Shown: positions 24,726 to 33,511 of the stretch, piece by piece
How the letters are laid out: each line of letters begins with the position of its first letter
Position numbering within the stretch: position 1 is the first letter of the stretch
Origin: an uncultured Opitutia bacterium
GTDB lineage: Bacteria; Verrucomicrobiota; Verrucomicrobiia; Opitutales; Opitutaceae
Assembly (NCBI GenBank): GCA_903872505.1
Contig: CAIQKV010000096.1
Span: 52,532-116,531, forward strand
Reading direction: 5' to 3'
DNA length: 64,000 nucleotides
Notes under the pieces: generated by a model
Told to the model about the DNA's origin: nothing
Database searches by the model: none
What the model saw: the letters and a program-made list of their open reading frames with translations, nothing else
Made by a program: the position numbers and the translations under genes

Positions 24726-25604
24726 ATGCCCGCCAACGCCTTCAACGGCCGCACCGACTACGGGATCGGCATCGGCCTGCGGGTGCCGCACTACGCGCAC
24801 ATCCTGGAGCAAAAGCCCGTCGTCGGCTGGTTTGAGATCATCTCGGAGAATTTCATGGGCGGCGGCGGCCGGCCGCTGGAGGTGCTGGACCGGATTCTCG
24901 AGCAGTACCGCGTCGTGCAGCACGGCGTCTCGCTGTACCTCGGCTCGGCGGACCGACCCGACCGCGAGCATCTCCGCCGGCTCAAGGCGCTGGTGAAGCG
25001 CACCCGGACGCCCTGGCTGTCCGACCATCTTTGCTGGGGCAGCGTCGACGGCACCTACACCCACGACCTGCTGCCGATGCCCTACACCCGGGCCGCCGCG
25101 AAGCACACCGCCGCCAAGATCCGGCAGGTGCGCGACTACCTTGAGGTGCCCCTGTGCGTGGAGAACGTCAGCAGCTACGCGGAGTTCCACGCCTCCGAGA
25201 TGACGGAGTGGGAGTTTCTCACCGAGGTCGTCGAACAGGCCGACTGCGGAATCCTCCTCGACGTGAACAACATCTACGTCTCGTCGAAAAACCATGGCTT
25301 CAACCCCTACGATTACCTCGACGGCATCCCGCACCACCGCGTCGGCCAGATGCACATCGCGGGCCACACCAAGTTCGAAAAGTACCTGCTCGACACCCAC
25401 GACCACCCGGTGCTCGACCCGGTGTGGCAGCTCTACGCCCACGCCACCCGCCGCTGCGGGGTGACGGCCACGCTCCTCGAGTGGGACGACCGCATCCCGT
25501 CGTTCGACGAGGTGCACGACGAGGCGCTCAAGGCCAACCACTTCATCGCCGGGGCAAAGGCCGCCCCGAAGAAAATCGCCGCCGCCCATGCCCGCGCGTC
25601 TTGA
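24726..25604 (+). CDS. bufB: DUF692/MNIO family peptide-modifying oxidase (BufB)
   Basis: A 292-residue TIM-barrel protein of the multinuclear non-heme iron oxidase family. It starts with the family opening YGIGIGLRVPHYAHIL. Likely iron ligands lie in EIISENFMG, VQHGVSLYLG, LSDHLCWG, CVENVSSY, LLDVNNIYVSS, MHIAGHTKFE, DTHDHPV and LLEWDDRIPS. In known systems it oxidises Cys residues of the precursor with its partner protein. It overlaps the DUF2063 gene by 17 bp in another frame, indicating tight co-expression. A terminator and a hairpin separate it from the precursor gene. Confidence 0.92.
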   Translation: MPANAFNGRTDYGIGIGLRVPHYAHILEQKPVVGWFEIISENFMGGGGRPLEVLDRILEQYRVVQHGVSLYLGSADRPDREHLRRLKALVKRTRTPWLSDHLCWGSVDGTYTHDLLPMPYTRAAAKHTAAKIRQVRDYLEVPLCVENVSSYAEFHASEMTEWEFLTEVVEQADCGILLDVNNIYVSSKNHGFNPYDYLDGIPHHRVGQMHIAGHTKFEKYLLDTHDHPVLDPVWQLYAHATRRCGVTATLLEWDDRIPSFDEVHDEALKANHFIAGAKAAPKKIAAAHARAS

Positions 25605-26475
25605 TTCCACCCGGGCCCTGCGGGCCTTCCAGCGCCGGATGAAGGACGCCGTGGTGCGCCCGCTGGCGGCCGGCGACCGCATGCAGCGCCGCGGGCGCGA
25701 CGGCCGGCCGATGGCCGAGGTCGCGGCGGAGTTCATCAAGCCCAACGACCGGCTGACCGCCTTTGAGCGGCTCGAGATCTACAACCGGATGTACTGGTTC
25801 CGGATCATCGACTGCTTCTACGACGACTGCCCCGGTCTGCGGGCCGCGCTCGGCGAGCGGAAGTTTGCCCGCCTCGCGGTGGCCTACCTGGCGAAGCATC
25901 CCTCCCGCTCGTTCACGCTGCGCAACCTCTGCTCGCGCCTGGAGCACTTCATCCGCGCCGAGCCGCGCTGGACCGCGCCCCGCACCGCGCTCGCCCGCGA
26001 GATCGCCCGCTTCGAATGGGCGCAGACCGTGGCGTTTGACGAGGCCGCGCGCCCGGTGCTGGGCCCGGCCGAACTGGGCCGCGCCCAGCCCGCGCGCCTG
26101 CGGCTCGGCCTGCAGCCGTATGTGACGCTGCTCGCGCTCGGGCATCCGATCGACACCTACGTCATCGCGGTGAAAAAGCGCGACACGCTCCGGGCCGAGG
26201 CGAGCAATGCCCCCGCGGCCACCCGGCACGCCGCCCGGCGCCACCGGGTCCCGCGGCCGCGGCGCGAGCGCATCTGGGTCGCCGTTCACCGCGTGGACAA
26301 CCGGCTCTACTACAAGCGGCTCGAGGCCCCGGCCTTTCGGATCCTGGCGGCCCTGCGCGACGGGCAGACGCTGGCCCGCGCCGTGGCCGCGGCGGGCCGC
26401 GGCGTGACGGCGGAGCAGGTGCAGGGTTGGTTTGCCCTCTGGGCCGAGCTCGGCTGGCTCTGCCGCCGGAAATAA
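25588..26475 (+). CDS. bufC: DUF2063 partner protein (BufC), with C-terminal winged-helix-like extension
   Basis: A 295-residue protein. The N-terminal part (about 8-115) is the DUF2063 DNA-binding-like fold that serves as precursor-recognition partner of MNIO enzymes: ALRAFQRRMKDAVVRPL, RLEIYNRMYWFRIIDCFYDD and AYLAKHPSRSFTLRNL. Residues after about 200 are basic and then resemble the PqqD-like or winged-helix tail seen in some members (FRILAALRDGQTLARAVAAA, WFALWAELGWLCR). It starts inside the end of bufB. Confidence 0.85.
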   Translation: MPARLDSTRALRAFQRRMKDAVVRPLAAGDRMQRRGRDGRPMAEVAAEFIKPNDRLTAFERLEIYNRMYWFRIIDCFYDDCPGLRAALGERKFARLAVAYLAKHPSRSFTLRNLCSRLEHFIRAEPRWTAPRTALAREIARFEWAQTVAFDEAARPVLGPAELGRAQPARLRLGLQPYVTLLALGHPIDTYVIAVKKRDTLRAEASNAPAATRHAARRHRVPRPRRERIWVAVHRVDNRLYYKRLEAPAFRILAALRDGQTLARAVAAAGRGVTAEQVQGWFALWAELGWLCRRK

Positions 26476-26502
26476 AACCGCCGCCCGGCCCTCTTACCCG
26501 CC

Positions 26503-26976
26503 ATGAACCCTGCCTCCCTCTATCACAAGTTGAACGACCTGCTCGGCCTGCTCGGCGGCTGGCTGCGCTCGCCCCTGCTGCTGGTCATCCGCCTCTACTG
26601 GGGCTGGCAGTTCTTCCTTACCGGCAAGGGCAAGCTCGCACACCTCGGCCGCACGACGGAATATTTCGCGAGCCTCAATCTCCCGGCGCCGAAGCTGAAC
26701 GCCATCCTGGCCGGCTCGACCGAGTGCGTGTTCGGGCTGCTGCTCCTGGCCGGCCTCGGCGGGCGCGTGGTCCCGCTGCCACTGATCGGCCTGCTGACGG
26801 TCGCCTATGCCACGACGGAGCAGGAGGCGTTGCACTCGATCTTCAGCAATCCCGACAAGTTCGTGACCGCCGATCCCTTCCTCTTCCTGCTCGCGGCCGT
26901 CGTCATCCTGGTCTTCGGCCCCGGCAAGCTCTCGCTTGACGCGCTGCTGGGGAAAAAGACCTCGTCGGGCGACTAA
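26503..26976 (+). CDS. DoxX family membrane protein of the bufferin operon
   Basis: This 157-residue integral membrane protein has about four hydrophobic segments: PLLLVIRLYWGWQFFLTG, LAGSTECVFGLLLLAGLGG, RVVPLPLIGLLTVAYATT and PFLFLLAAVVILVFG. The opening RLYWGWQFFLTGKGKLAHL is typical of DoxX. DoxX proteins are regular partners in bufferin operons and may supply redox function at the membrane. It follows bufC by 27 bp. Confidence 0.87.
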   Translation: MNPASLYHKLNDLLGLLGGWLRSPLLLVIRLYWGWQFFLTGKGKLAHLGRTTEYFASLNLPAPKLNAILAGSTECVFGLLLLAGLGGRVVPLPLIGLLTVAYATTEQEALHSIFSNPDKFVTADPFLFLLAAVVILVFGPGKLSLDALLGKKTSSGD

Positions 26977-27000
26977 GCCCGGCGAGAGACCCCGGCGGCC

Positions 27001-27954
27001 TCAGGCCTTGGGCGGGGGATTGCAGAGCCGCTCGTAGGCGCAGATCAGGGCGCCGAACATCAGCGGGAGGGTGAAGATGACGCCGATGATGAGGGCGATG
27101 AAACCGAGCATGGCCAGGATCGCCCCGATGAGCACGACCACAAACACCCGGAACCACTGCCGGGCCACCACGCGGCGGCTCACCTCCATCGCGGTCCAGG
27201 GCTTCAAGCCCTGGTCCATCACCAGCGGAAAGGTGAAGATCCAGGAAATCGACAGGAACATCACGATCAGGAACCCGACCAGCATGCCGATGACAGCCAG
27301 GCCGCTGAAGGCCGGCATGGTGTTGATGTGCTGCGCCTGGTGCATCGCCGTTTTGATGAAGAAAATGAACAGCGGGGCGCAGAACAGCAGCAGCAGGCCG
27401 AGGACGATCAGCGACGTGATCAGCGTGGCGAGCATCAGGGGCACGAATGCCTGCGTGAAGCCGGCGAACCCGTCGCCGACGTCGCGGGGTTCGCCCCGGA
27501 GCTTGCCGAGGTAGTAGTAGTAGAGCCCGCCGTAGAAGACGCCGTTGAGGCAAAGGCTGCTGACCATGCCGACCAGCGGGATCATGTTCACGATGCCCTG
27601 CGCCAGCAGGACCAGGAACGTGACGCCGACGAGCGGGAAGAAATTGGATTTCCAGAGGTCGAAGCTCGCGCCGATGCAGGCGCCGATGTCCAGCGGCGCC
27701 GCGCGGGCGATCAGGTCGTCGGCGAACGCCTTGGCGGCCACGTCCCCGGCTTGCGCCGGCCGGGAGGAGAGCGGCGGCGGGGAGGCCGGGTCGCCGACGA
27801 ATTCGGTGTAGTCGCCCAGCGTGTGCCAATCCTCGGTGCCGGCATACTTGGCCTTGGTGCTGAGATTGGCCCGTCCGCCCGCCAGCCAGGCCCGCACCTG
27901 CTCCGCGGACACCGGCCCGTATTCCTTCCCATCCCCGCCAATGATGATGAACAT
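27001..27954 (-). CDS. GYF_2 (DUF4339) domain membrane protein
   Basis: A 317-residue protein. Residues 1-55 form a GYF_2 domain (FIIIGGDGKEYGPVSAEQVRAWLAGGRANL). After a Pro-rich linker come about six transmembrane segments, for example PLVGVTFLVLLAQGIVNMI, LITSLIVLGLLLLFCAPLF and VFVVVLIGAILAMLGFIALI. GYF_2 domains are thought to bind peptides. The membrane part resembles DUF975/glycerophosphoryl-diesterase-type repeats of six helices. Function is unknown. It converges on the bufferin operon with 24 bp between stops. Confidence 0.75.
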   Translation of the reverse strand: MFIIIGGDGKEYGPVSAEQVRAWLAGGRANLSTKAKYAGTEDWHTLGDYTEFVGDPASPPPLSSRPAQAGDVAAKAFADDLIARAAPLDIGACIGASFDLWKSNFFPLVGVTFLVLLAQGIVNMIPLVGMVSSLCLNGVFYGGLYYYYLGKLRGEPRDVGDGFAGFTQAFVPLMLATLITSLIVLGLLLLFCAPLFIFFIKTAMHQAQHINTMPAFSGLAVIGMLVGFLIVMFLSISWIFTFPLVMDQGLKPWTAMEVSRRVVARQWFRVFVVVLIGAILAMLGFIALIIGVIFTLPLMFGALICAYERLCNPPPKA

Positions 27955-28003
27955 GGGCGCAGAGCTAAACTTCCCGGACGGAAAGCGTCAACTTCGCAGG
28001 GGG

Positions 28004-29293
28004 CTAGGGCTGATAGACCACGCCGCCCTTCATCACGAAGCTCACCTGCCGCACCAGTTTGATGTCGGCGAGCGGGTCGCCGGGGACGGCCACGAGGTCG
28101 GCGAACTTGCCGGCCTCGACGGTGCCCAGGTTCTTCTCCTGGCCGAGGAGCTTGGCGGCCTCGGCCGTGGCGGACTGGATGGCCTGCATGGGGGGCATGC
28201 CGGCCTCGACCATGTAGATGAATTCCTGCGCGTTTTCCCCGTGCGCGCTCACGGCGGTGTCGGTGCCGAAGGCGATCTTCACCCCGGCCTGGTACGCGCG
28301 CTGGAACGTGGCCTGGATCAGGGGTCCGATCAGCAGCGCCTTGGGCACCACCACCGCCGGAAGATAACCCGGCACCCGGGCCTTTTCCGACACGAATTTT
28401 CCGGCGCTAATGGTCGGCACGTAGTAGGTGCCGTGCTGTTTCATCAGCGCCACGACCTCGTCGGTCATGAACGTGCCGTGCTCAATCGAGTCGACGCCCG
28501 CCTCGACCGCCCGCTTCATGCCCTCGGTGCCGTGGGCGTGCGCGGCGACCTTCAGCCCGTAGTCGTGCGCCGTCGCGACGATCGCGCGCAACTCTTCGGG
28601 GGTGAACTGCGCATTCATGCCGTTGGTGGCGAGGGACAGCACGCCGCCGGTCGCGGTGATCTTGATCAGGTCCACGCCGTCCTTGTAGTGCTGGCGCACG
28701 GCCTTGCGCGCCTCGTCGGCGCCGTTGATCACGCCCTCCATCGGGCCCGGGTCGCCCATGAGCCGGGAATTCACGCCGTTGGTCGGGTCGGCGTGGCCGC
28801 CGGTCGTGGCGATCGACTTGCCGGCGGTGAAAATCCGCGGACCCACGACCCAGCCGGCGTTGACGGCCTTGCGCAGGGCCAGCGTGGAATTGTCGTGATC
28901 GCCGACGTTGCGCACGGTGGTGAACCCGGCGAGGAGGGTTTTCTTCGCGTAAAAGGCCGCCTGCAGCGCCCAGTCGCCGGTGTTCATTGAAAACCGGTCG
29001 CTGTAACTCGTCGCCGAAGTCTGCTGGTCGAGGTGCACATGGCAGTCGATCCAGCCGGGCATGACCGTGGCGGACTTCAGGTCGATGACCGTGTCGCCGG
29101 CCGCCGGCGCGGTGTAGCCCGGCGACACGGCGGCGATGCGGTCGCCGTCGATGACGACGGTCATTTCCTTCCTCGGCGTGGCGGCGAGGCCGTCGATGAG
29201 GGCGCCGGCGTGGACGAGAGTGCGGGCGGGGGACAGCGTGGCCGCCGTGCAGAAGATGAGCGCGGCCAGGGTGGAAACGGCGTGGCGATTCAT
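28004..29293 (-). CDS. Secreted amidohydrolase (imidazolonepropionase/Xaa-Pro dipeptidase type)
   Basis: A 429-residue metal-dependent hydrolase with an N-terminal signal peptide ([23 protein letters not shown]). Metal ligands are visible in [13 protein letters not shown], a possible carboxylated Lys in [10 protein letters not shown], His in [11 protein letters not shown] and SIEHGTFM, and Asp in IAFGTDTAV. The C-terminus closes the small beta domain ([14 protein letters not shown]). Members hydrolyse cyclic amides or proline dipeptides in the periplasm. The substrate is not decided by sequence. Confidence 0.87.
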   Translation of the reverse strand: MNRHAVSTLAALIFCTAATLSPARTLVHAGALIDGLAATPRKEMTVVIDGDRIAAVSPGYTAPAAGDTVIDLKSATVMPGWIDCHVHLDQQTSATSYSDRFSMNTGDWALQAAFYAKKTLLAGFTTVRNVGDHDNSTLALRKAVNAGWVVGPRIFTAGKSIATTGGHADPTNGVNSRLMGDPGPMEGVINGADEARKAVRQHYKDGVDLIKITATGGVLSLATNGMNAQFTPEELRAIVATAHDYGLKVAAHAHGTEGMKRAVEAGVDSIEHGTFMTDEVVALMKQHGTYYVPTISAGKFVSEKARVPGYLPAVVVPKALLIGPLIQATFQRAYQAGVKIAFGTDTAVSAHGENAQEFIYMVEAGMPPMQAIQSATAEAAKLLGQEKNLGTVEAGKFADLVAVPGDPLADIKLVRQVSFVMKGGVVYQP

Positions 29294-29349
29294 GGCGCGA
29301 CGGTATTGCCGCGACTGCTGCAGGCAATCGCCGAGTGGGAACCGCAGTA

Positions 29350-29424
29350 GGGCAAGGTCTTTGACCTGCCCGGCTTGGTGGATTCGAGGGCGGGTCGGAG
29401 ACCCGGCCCTGCCTCAGGGCAGGG
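29350..29424. repeat. Three consecutive REP-like hairpins
   Basis: Hairpin 1 (29350-29371) is GGGCAAGGTC-TTT-GACCTGCCC with one bulge. Hairpin 2 (29388-29409) is GGGCGGGTC-GGA-GACCCGGCCC with one bulge. Hairpin 3 (29407-29424) is CCCTGCC/GGCAGGG and spans the stop of the YhbY gene. Hairpin 1 matches the element at 24697-24715. They may terminate or stabilise the YhbY transcript. Confidence 0.6.
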
Positions 29425-29722
29425 TGATCTGCCGGCCGGCGGGCTCCGGGTGCTGCCGGTAGAACAGCGCGGTGTGGCCGACGGCGCCGACGCACACGCA
29501 GCGGCCCTCGTCGGCGATCTGCGCGCAGAGCACCGCGCGCTCGGCGCGCTCCGCCCCGAGGAAGCGCAGCTTTACCAGCTCGTGCGTGCGCAGGAACTTT
29601 TGCAGCTCGGCGAAGAACGCCGGCGTGAGCCCGCCCTTGCCGAGTTTCAGCGCCGGCTCGAGCGTCTGGCCGAGCCCGCGAAGGTGGGCCTTTTGCGCGC
29701 CGGTGAGGGGAAAGTCATACAT
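29414..29722 (-). CDS. YhbY-family RNA-binding (CRM domain) protein
   Basis: A 102-residue protein consisting of one CRM domain. LTGAQKAHLRGLGQTLEPAL and LKLGKGGLTPAFFAELQKFL carry the GxxG RNA-binding loop, and ELVKLRFLGAE follows. YhbY proteins associate with pre-50S ribosomal particles. It lies downstream of the pseudouridine synthase in the same direction, a sensible ribosome-maturation pair. Confidence 0.88.
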   Translation of the reverse strand: MYDFPLTGAQKAHLRGLGQTLEPALKLGKGGLTPAFFAELQKFLRTHELVKLRFLGAERAERAVLCAQIADEGRCVCVGAVGHTALFYRQHPEPAGRQITLP

Positions 29723-29779
29723 GCGGGATCACGGATGGCACGGATGCCCCCGGATGGGAAATCCATAATCCGCGCCCGC

Positions 29780-30475
29780 CTAGGCGCCGAAGCGGTCCGG
29801 CGGCAGCTCGCGCCACTGGCCCGCGGGCAGGTCGCCGAGTTCCAAGTCGCCGAACCGCGCGCGGTGCAGTGTGAGTACGGTCGATCCCGTGGCGGCAAAC
29901 ATGCGCCGCACCTGGTGATAGCGGCCCTCGGTGAGGGTCAGCTCGGCCTCGCGCGGCGCCAGCAGCTTCAGGGTGGCCGGCGCGCAGGGGGTGTCTTCCT
30001 GGTCGAGCCGCAGCGTGCCGCTGGCGAACAGCTCGGCGAGGCCGGGCGCGGGGTCGCGGTCGAGGGTGGCGCGGTAGACCTTCGGCACCTTGTGCTTCGG
30101 GGAGGTGAGCCGGTGAACCAGGGGCGACAGGTCGGTGAGCAGCAGCAGGCCGCTGGTGTCCTTGTCGAGCCGGCCGATGCTGGTGACGGGCGGGTTGCGC
30201 CGGCGCCAGCGCTCGGGGAGGAGCGAGTAGATGTCCGGCCCCTCGCGTCCGTCGTGCGAGCAGACGAGGCCCACGGGCTTGTGCAGCAGGAGCAGCAGGC
30301 CGCCGGGATGGTCGAGCGGCTCGCCGTCCACGCGCACGTCCGCGGGATCCGCCTTCGCGCCGAAATCGTCCGCCACCGCGCCCTGCACGGTCACGCGGCC
30401 GTCGGCGACCCAGGCCCGCGCCTCGCGGCGGGAGCAGTAGCCGAGGTTGGCGAGGAGCTGGTCGAGCCGGCGCAT
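29780..30475 (-). CDS. RsuA-family 16S rRNA pseudouridine synthase
   Basis: The start at ATG 30475 (231 residues) places the S4 domain at the N-terminus (MRRLDQLLANLGYCSRREAR). The catalytic Asp is in SIGRLDKDTSGLLLLTD (near 98), and HQVRRMFAATGSTVLTLHR is the conserved C-terminal motif. The length matches RsuA (about 230). It isomerises one uridine in small-subunit rRNA, acting on the assembling ribosome. Confidence 0.9.
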   Translation of the reverse strand: MRRLDQLLANLGYCSRREARAWVADGRVTVQGAVADDFGAKADPADVRVDGEPLDHPGGLLLLLHKPVGLVCSHDGREGPDIYSLLPERWRRRNPPVTSIGRLDKDTSGLLLLTDLSPLVHRLTSPKHKVPKVYRATLDRDPAPGLAELFASGTLRLDQEDTPCAPATLKLLAPREAELTLTEGRYHQVRRMFAATGSTVLTLHRARFGDLELGDLPAGQWRELPPDRFGA

Positions 30476-30516
30476 GGCGGAACTCAACCACGCCGGCCCC
30501 GAAGGACACGAAGAAA

Positions 30517-31710
30517 GTGATTCAATTCCGGGCGAAGTTCGCCCGTAGTGGGCGCGTGTCCCACTCCCTGCTCCTGATTCCGGCCCTCGTGCTGGCGGCC
30601 GTCTCGCTGCTGACGGTGGTCCGCGCGCCGGGCTGGATGTGGGCGTGGAAGCTGACGATCCTCGTCGGCGAGTTCGGCCACTGGCTGGCGCTGCTGGCGC
30701 TGGTCCTCGGGTGGCGCGCCTGGGTTGAGCCGGCCGGCCCGGTCCGGGACCTCACGCTGGTGCTGGCGGCGCTGGCGTTCGCCTGCCTGCTGCGGCCGGT
30801 GTTCCGCGCCCGGCGCGTCGGAGAACGGCTGCCGGCGGAAATCGCGGCGGCGTTCGGCGGCGGGGCCGGGCCCGGTCCCGCGGTGGACCTGCGCCGGTTG
30901 TTTCGCCAGCGCGCTCCCGCCCCCGCCGCGGTGCTCACGGAGGTTTTCGCCCGGCCGGACGGGCAGGAGCTGAAGATTGATTTCTACGCGCCGCCCCTGG
31001 CCCGGGACCCGGCGCGGCGTCCGCCCTGCCTCGTGGTGATCCACGGCGGGGGCTGGGACGGCGGTGACCGCAAGCAGCTGGCCGCCTGGAACTCGCGCTG
31101 GGCGGCGCGCGGCTACGCGGTGGCGGCCATCAGTTACCGGCTCGCCCCGCGCTGGATCTGGCCGGCGCAGCGGGACGACGTCCTGGCGGCGATCGCCTGG
31201 CTCAAGGCCAATGCGGGGCGGCTCGGGCTGGACCCGGCACGGCTGGTCCTGTTGGGGCGCTCCGCCGGCGGCCAGCTGGCCACCGCGGTGGGCTACGGCG
31301 CCGAGGACCCCGCCATCCGCGGCGTGATCGCGCTCTACGCGCCGCACGACATGCCGTTCATGTGGACGGTGGTGCGGGAGGATGACGCCCTCAACTCCAC
31401 CAAGCTCACGCTGCAGTATTTCGGCGGGGCGTTCGAGGGCGAGCGCCGCACCGCGTACGAGTCCGCCAGCGGCCAGCTGCTGGCGCGGGCGGGTTCCCCC
31501 GCCACGCTGCTGGTGCACGGCAACCTCGACACGCTCTCCTGGGACCGGCACAGCGAGCGGCTCGCCACCCGGCTCGCGGAGCTGGAGGTGCCGCATTACT
31601 ACCTGCGGCTGCCCTGGGCCACGCACGGGTTCGACTTCAACCCGGACGGCCCCGGCGGGCAGCTGGCCGACTACGCCATCGCCCGGTTTCTCGCGGCGGT
31701 GACGGCCTAG
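30517..31710 (+). CDS. Membrane-anchored alpha/beta hydrolase (esterase/lipase)
   Basis: The track start is a GTG at 30517 (397 residues); a start further in is possible. About three hydrophobic segments occupy residues 15-100 (LLLIPALVLAAVSLLTVV, LVGEFGHWLALLALVLG, LTLVLAALAFACLL). The hydrolase domain follows from about 140: oxyanion motif VVIHGGGWDGGD, nucleophile Ser in LLGRSAGGQLA (near 250) and His in PWATHGFDF. It resembles hormone-sensitive-lipase-like esterases acting on short acyl esters, here displayed at the membrane. Confidence 0.8.
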   Translation: MIQFRAKFARSGRVSHSLLLIPALVLAAVSLLTVVRAPGWMWAWKLTILVGEFGHWLALLALVLGWRAWVEPAGPVRDLTLVLAALAFACLLRPVFRARRVGERLPAEIAAAFGGGAGPGPAVDLRRLFRQRAPAPAAVLTEVFARPDGQELKIDFYAPPLARDPARRPPCLVVIHGGGWDGGDRKQLAAWNSRWAARGYAVAAISYRLAPRWIWPAQRDDVLAAIAWLKANAGRLGLDPARLVLLGRSAGGQLATAVGYGAEDPAIRGVIALYAPHDMPFMWTVVREDDALNSTKLTLQYFGGAFEGERRTAYESASGQLLARAGSPATLLVHGNLDTLSWDRHSERLATRLAELEVPHYYLRLPWATHGFDFNPDGPGGQLADYAIARFLAAVTA

Positions 31711-31815
31711 GCGGCGCCCGGCCGCCCGCCGCCCCGGGGCGGGGCGCACGATTTGGCTCGGCAAGGGTACCGGCATTTGGGATGCCTTGGGTTCCAGCGC
31801 ATCCAACCATCTTTT

Positions 31816-33363
31816 ATGTCACTCTGGGAATACAAGGTCATCACCAGCGGCAAGGGCGGCTTCGCGTCGCCCGCGCTGCTGGAAAAATATCTGAACGATC
31901 TCGGCCGCGAGGAGTGGGAGATCGTCACCTTCCAGCCGCAGCCGGACAACTTGCTCGCCTTCAGCGGGCTCGTGCGCCGCTCGACGCAGCGCGACTGGTC
32001 GCTCGAGGACGCGATCACCACGGCCGCGAAGGCCGAGGCGGAGAAACTGCGCGCGGAGTTCGCCGCCAAGTTCCAGGCGGCCACGGCCCCGGCCCCGGCG
32101 GCCGAGGAGCGGCCGGCCAGCTTCCTCGAGGAGAAGGCCGCGCCGGACGACGGTTTCCGCAAGCCGATCGACACGTCGAGCGACGCCGACCCGGACGCGC
32201 CCGAGGAGGAAAAGGACGAGTGGGACAAGCTGACCGAGGAGAACGAGCTGCCGACCTTCTTTGACGCGCTCAAGCCGCACATGCGCCGCAACCAGCGCGG
32301 CCCGGGCATGTCGGTGGGCGTCGATTTTCTCGCCAAGCGCTGGGAGCTGTCCGAGGAGGACGTGAAGGGCGCGCTGGTCGAGTGCGGGATGCAGATTCCC
32401 GCCGACGAGAACGCGCCGCCGGTCTACGTGGAGTACGACGGCGACCTTTTCTGGGTGAACATCAACCGCCGCGGCGAGCTGTGGATCAACACCCGCGAGA
32501 AGCCGCGCCCGGTGTTCCGGGTGGTGCAGGGCACGCGGGTCGCCAGCGACGCGGCGCCTGCCTCCGCCGAGCCTGCGGCGGGCAAACCCGCCAACGAGGG
32601 GACCCCGGCGGCCCCGGCGGAAGCCACCGGCACCGAGGCGGCGCCCGCCGAGCATCCGACCCATCGCAAGCACAAGGCGGCCACGGCCGGCGAGCCGCTG
32701 CCGTCCGGTCCCGCGCTGCTGGACCGGATCCGCCCGCACATGCGCCGCAACCGCCGCGAACCCGGCGGCTCGGGCAGCACCAGCTTCCTCTCGCGCGCGC
32801 TCCGCTGCACCGAGGCCGACCTCGTGGCGGCGTTCAAGACGCTGGGTCTGGTGGTGCCGGAGGCGGCGGCCGACCAGCCGGTGTATGTCGAGATCGGCCC
32901 GGACCTCTGGTGGCTCAATCTCGATTCGCGGGGCGGCCTGTGGATCAACGGCAAGGAAAAGCCGGCCGGCGAATCCGCCGCGCCCGCGCCCACGGCGGCC
33001 CAGCTGGCGCCGGCCCCGGCTTCGGCCGCGGCTCCCGCCCCGGTCCTCGCCGCGGTGCGGTTGCTCCTGCAGGAGACCAAGACCGGCGCCGTGGCCGGCC
33101 GGACCGACCGTGTAGCCGAAAAACTCGGCAAACCGGTGGAAGAGTTCATCGCGGCGCTGGTGGGCGCCGGACTCAAGGTGCCCGAGAAGGCGCGCGAGAA
33201 ACCGGTGTTCGTGGAGCATGCCGGCGAGATCTTCTGGCTGAACAAGAACGCCAAGGACGAGCTCTGGCTCAACGCCAAGGCCTCGAAGTACGCGGACAAG
33301 GCTGAACCCGGCGAAAAGAAGCCGGCCGGCCGCGGGAAAAAGAAGCCGGAGCCGAAGGAGTAG
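31816..33363 (+). CDS. Uncharacterised protein with DUF4177-like head and three tandem repeats
   Basis: The start at ATG 31816 gives 515 residues. Residues 1-60 (SLWEYKVITSGKGGF, EEWEIVTFQPQ) look like a DUF4177 domain. Then come three related units of about 80 residues, near 150-240, 300-390 and 410-500, separated by Ala/Pro/Glu-rich linkers. Units 1 and 2 begin with PHMRRN, and all end in the pattern VxVExxxxxxWLN....ELWIN (FWVNINRRGELWIN, WWLNLDSRGGLWIN, FWLNKNAKDELWLN). The tail is Lys-rich (KKPAGRGKKKPEPKE), suggesting nucleic-acid binding. I do not know the repeat family; each unit may be a small winged-helix. Confidence 0.8.
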   Translation: MSLWEYKVITSGKGGFASPALLEKYLNDLGREEWEIVTFQPQPDNLLAFSGLVRRSTQRDWSLEDAITTAAKAEAEKLRAEFAAKFQAATAPAPAAEERPASFLEEKAAPDDGFRKPIDTSSDADPDAPEEEKDEWDKLTEENELPTFFDALKPHMRRNQRGPGMSVGVDFLAKRWELSEEDVKGALVECGMQIPADENAPPVYVEYDGDLFWVNINRRGELWINTREKPRPVFRVVQGTRVASDAAPASAEPAAGKPANEGTPAAPAEATGTEAAPAEHPTHRKHKAATAGEPLPSGPALLDRIRPHMRRNRREPGGSGSTSFLSRALRCTEADLVAAFKTLGLVVPEAAADQPVYVEIGPDLWWLNLDSRGGLWINGKEKPAGESAAPAPTAAQLAPAPASAAAPAPVLAAVRLLLQETKTGAVAGRTDRVAEKLGKPVEEFIAALVGAGLKVPEKAREKPVFVEHAGEIFWLNKNAKDELWLNAKASKYADKAEPGEKKPAGRGKKKPEPKE

Positions 33364-33365
33364 GA

Positions 33366-33498
33366 TTTTTTAGCCGGAAGCCAGGAAACCAGGAACCAAG
33401 CAAATCGCGGAAGCAACCAGCGGTCTGTCGTTTCGCGTTTCCGCGATCCGGATTGGAAACCTTGTCCGTTCCTGGATTCCTGGCTTCCGGCTAAAAAA
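33366..33498. repeat. 133-bp palindromic element between convergent genes
   Basis: The outer arms of 31 bases (33366-33396 and 33468-33498) are complementary except at one position, and both end in a T6/A6 run. They contain iterated CCAGGAA words. A second inverted repeat (ATCGCGGAA 33404-33412 / TTCCGCGAT 33439-33447) lies inside. It should work as a bidirectional terminator, but its length and internal symmetry also suggest a small mobile palindromic element. Confidence 0.75.
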
Positions 33499-33511
33499 CC
33501 GGTTTTCCCAC

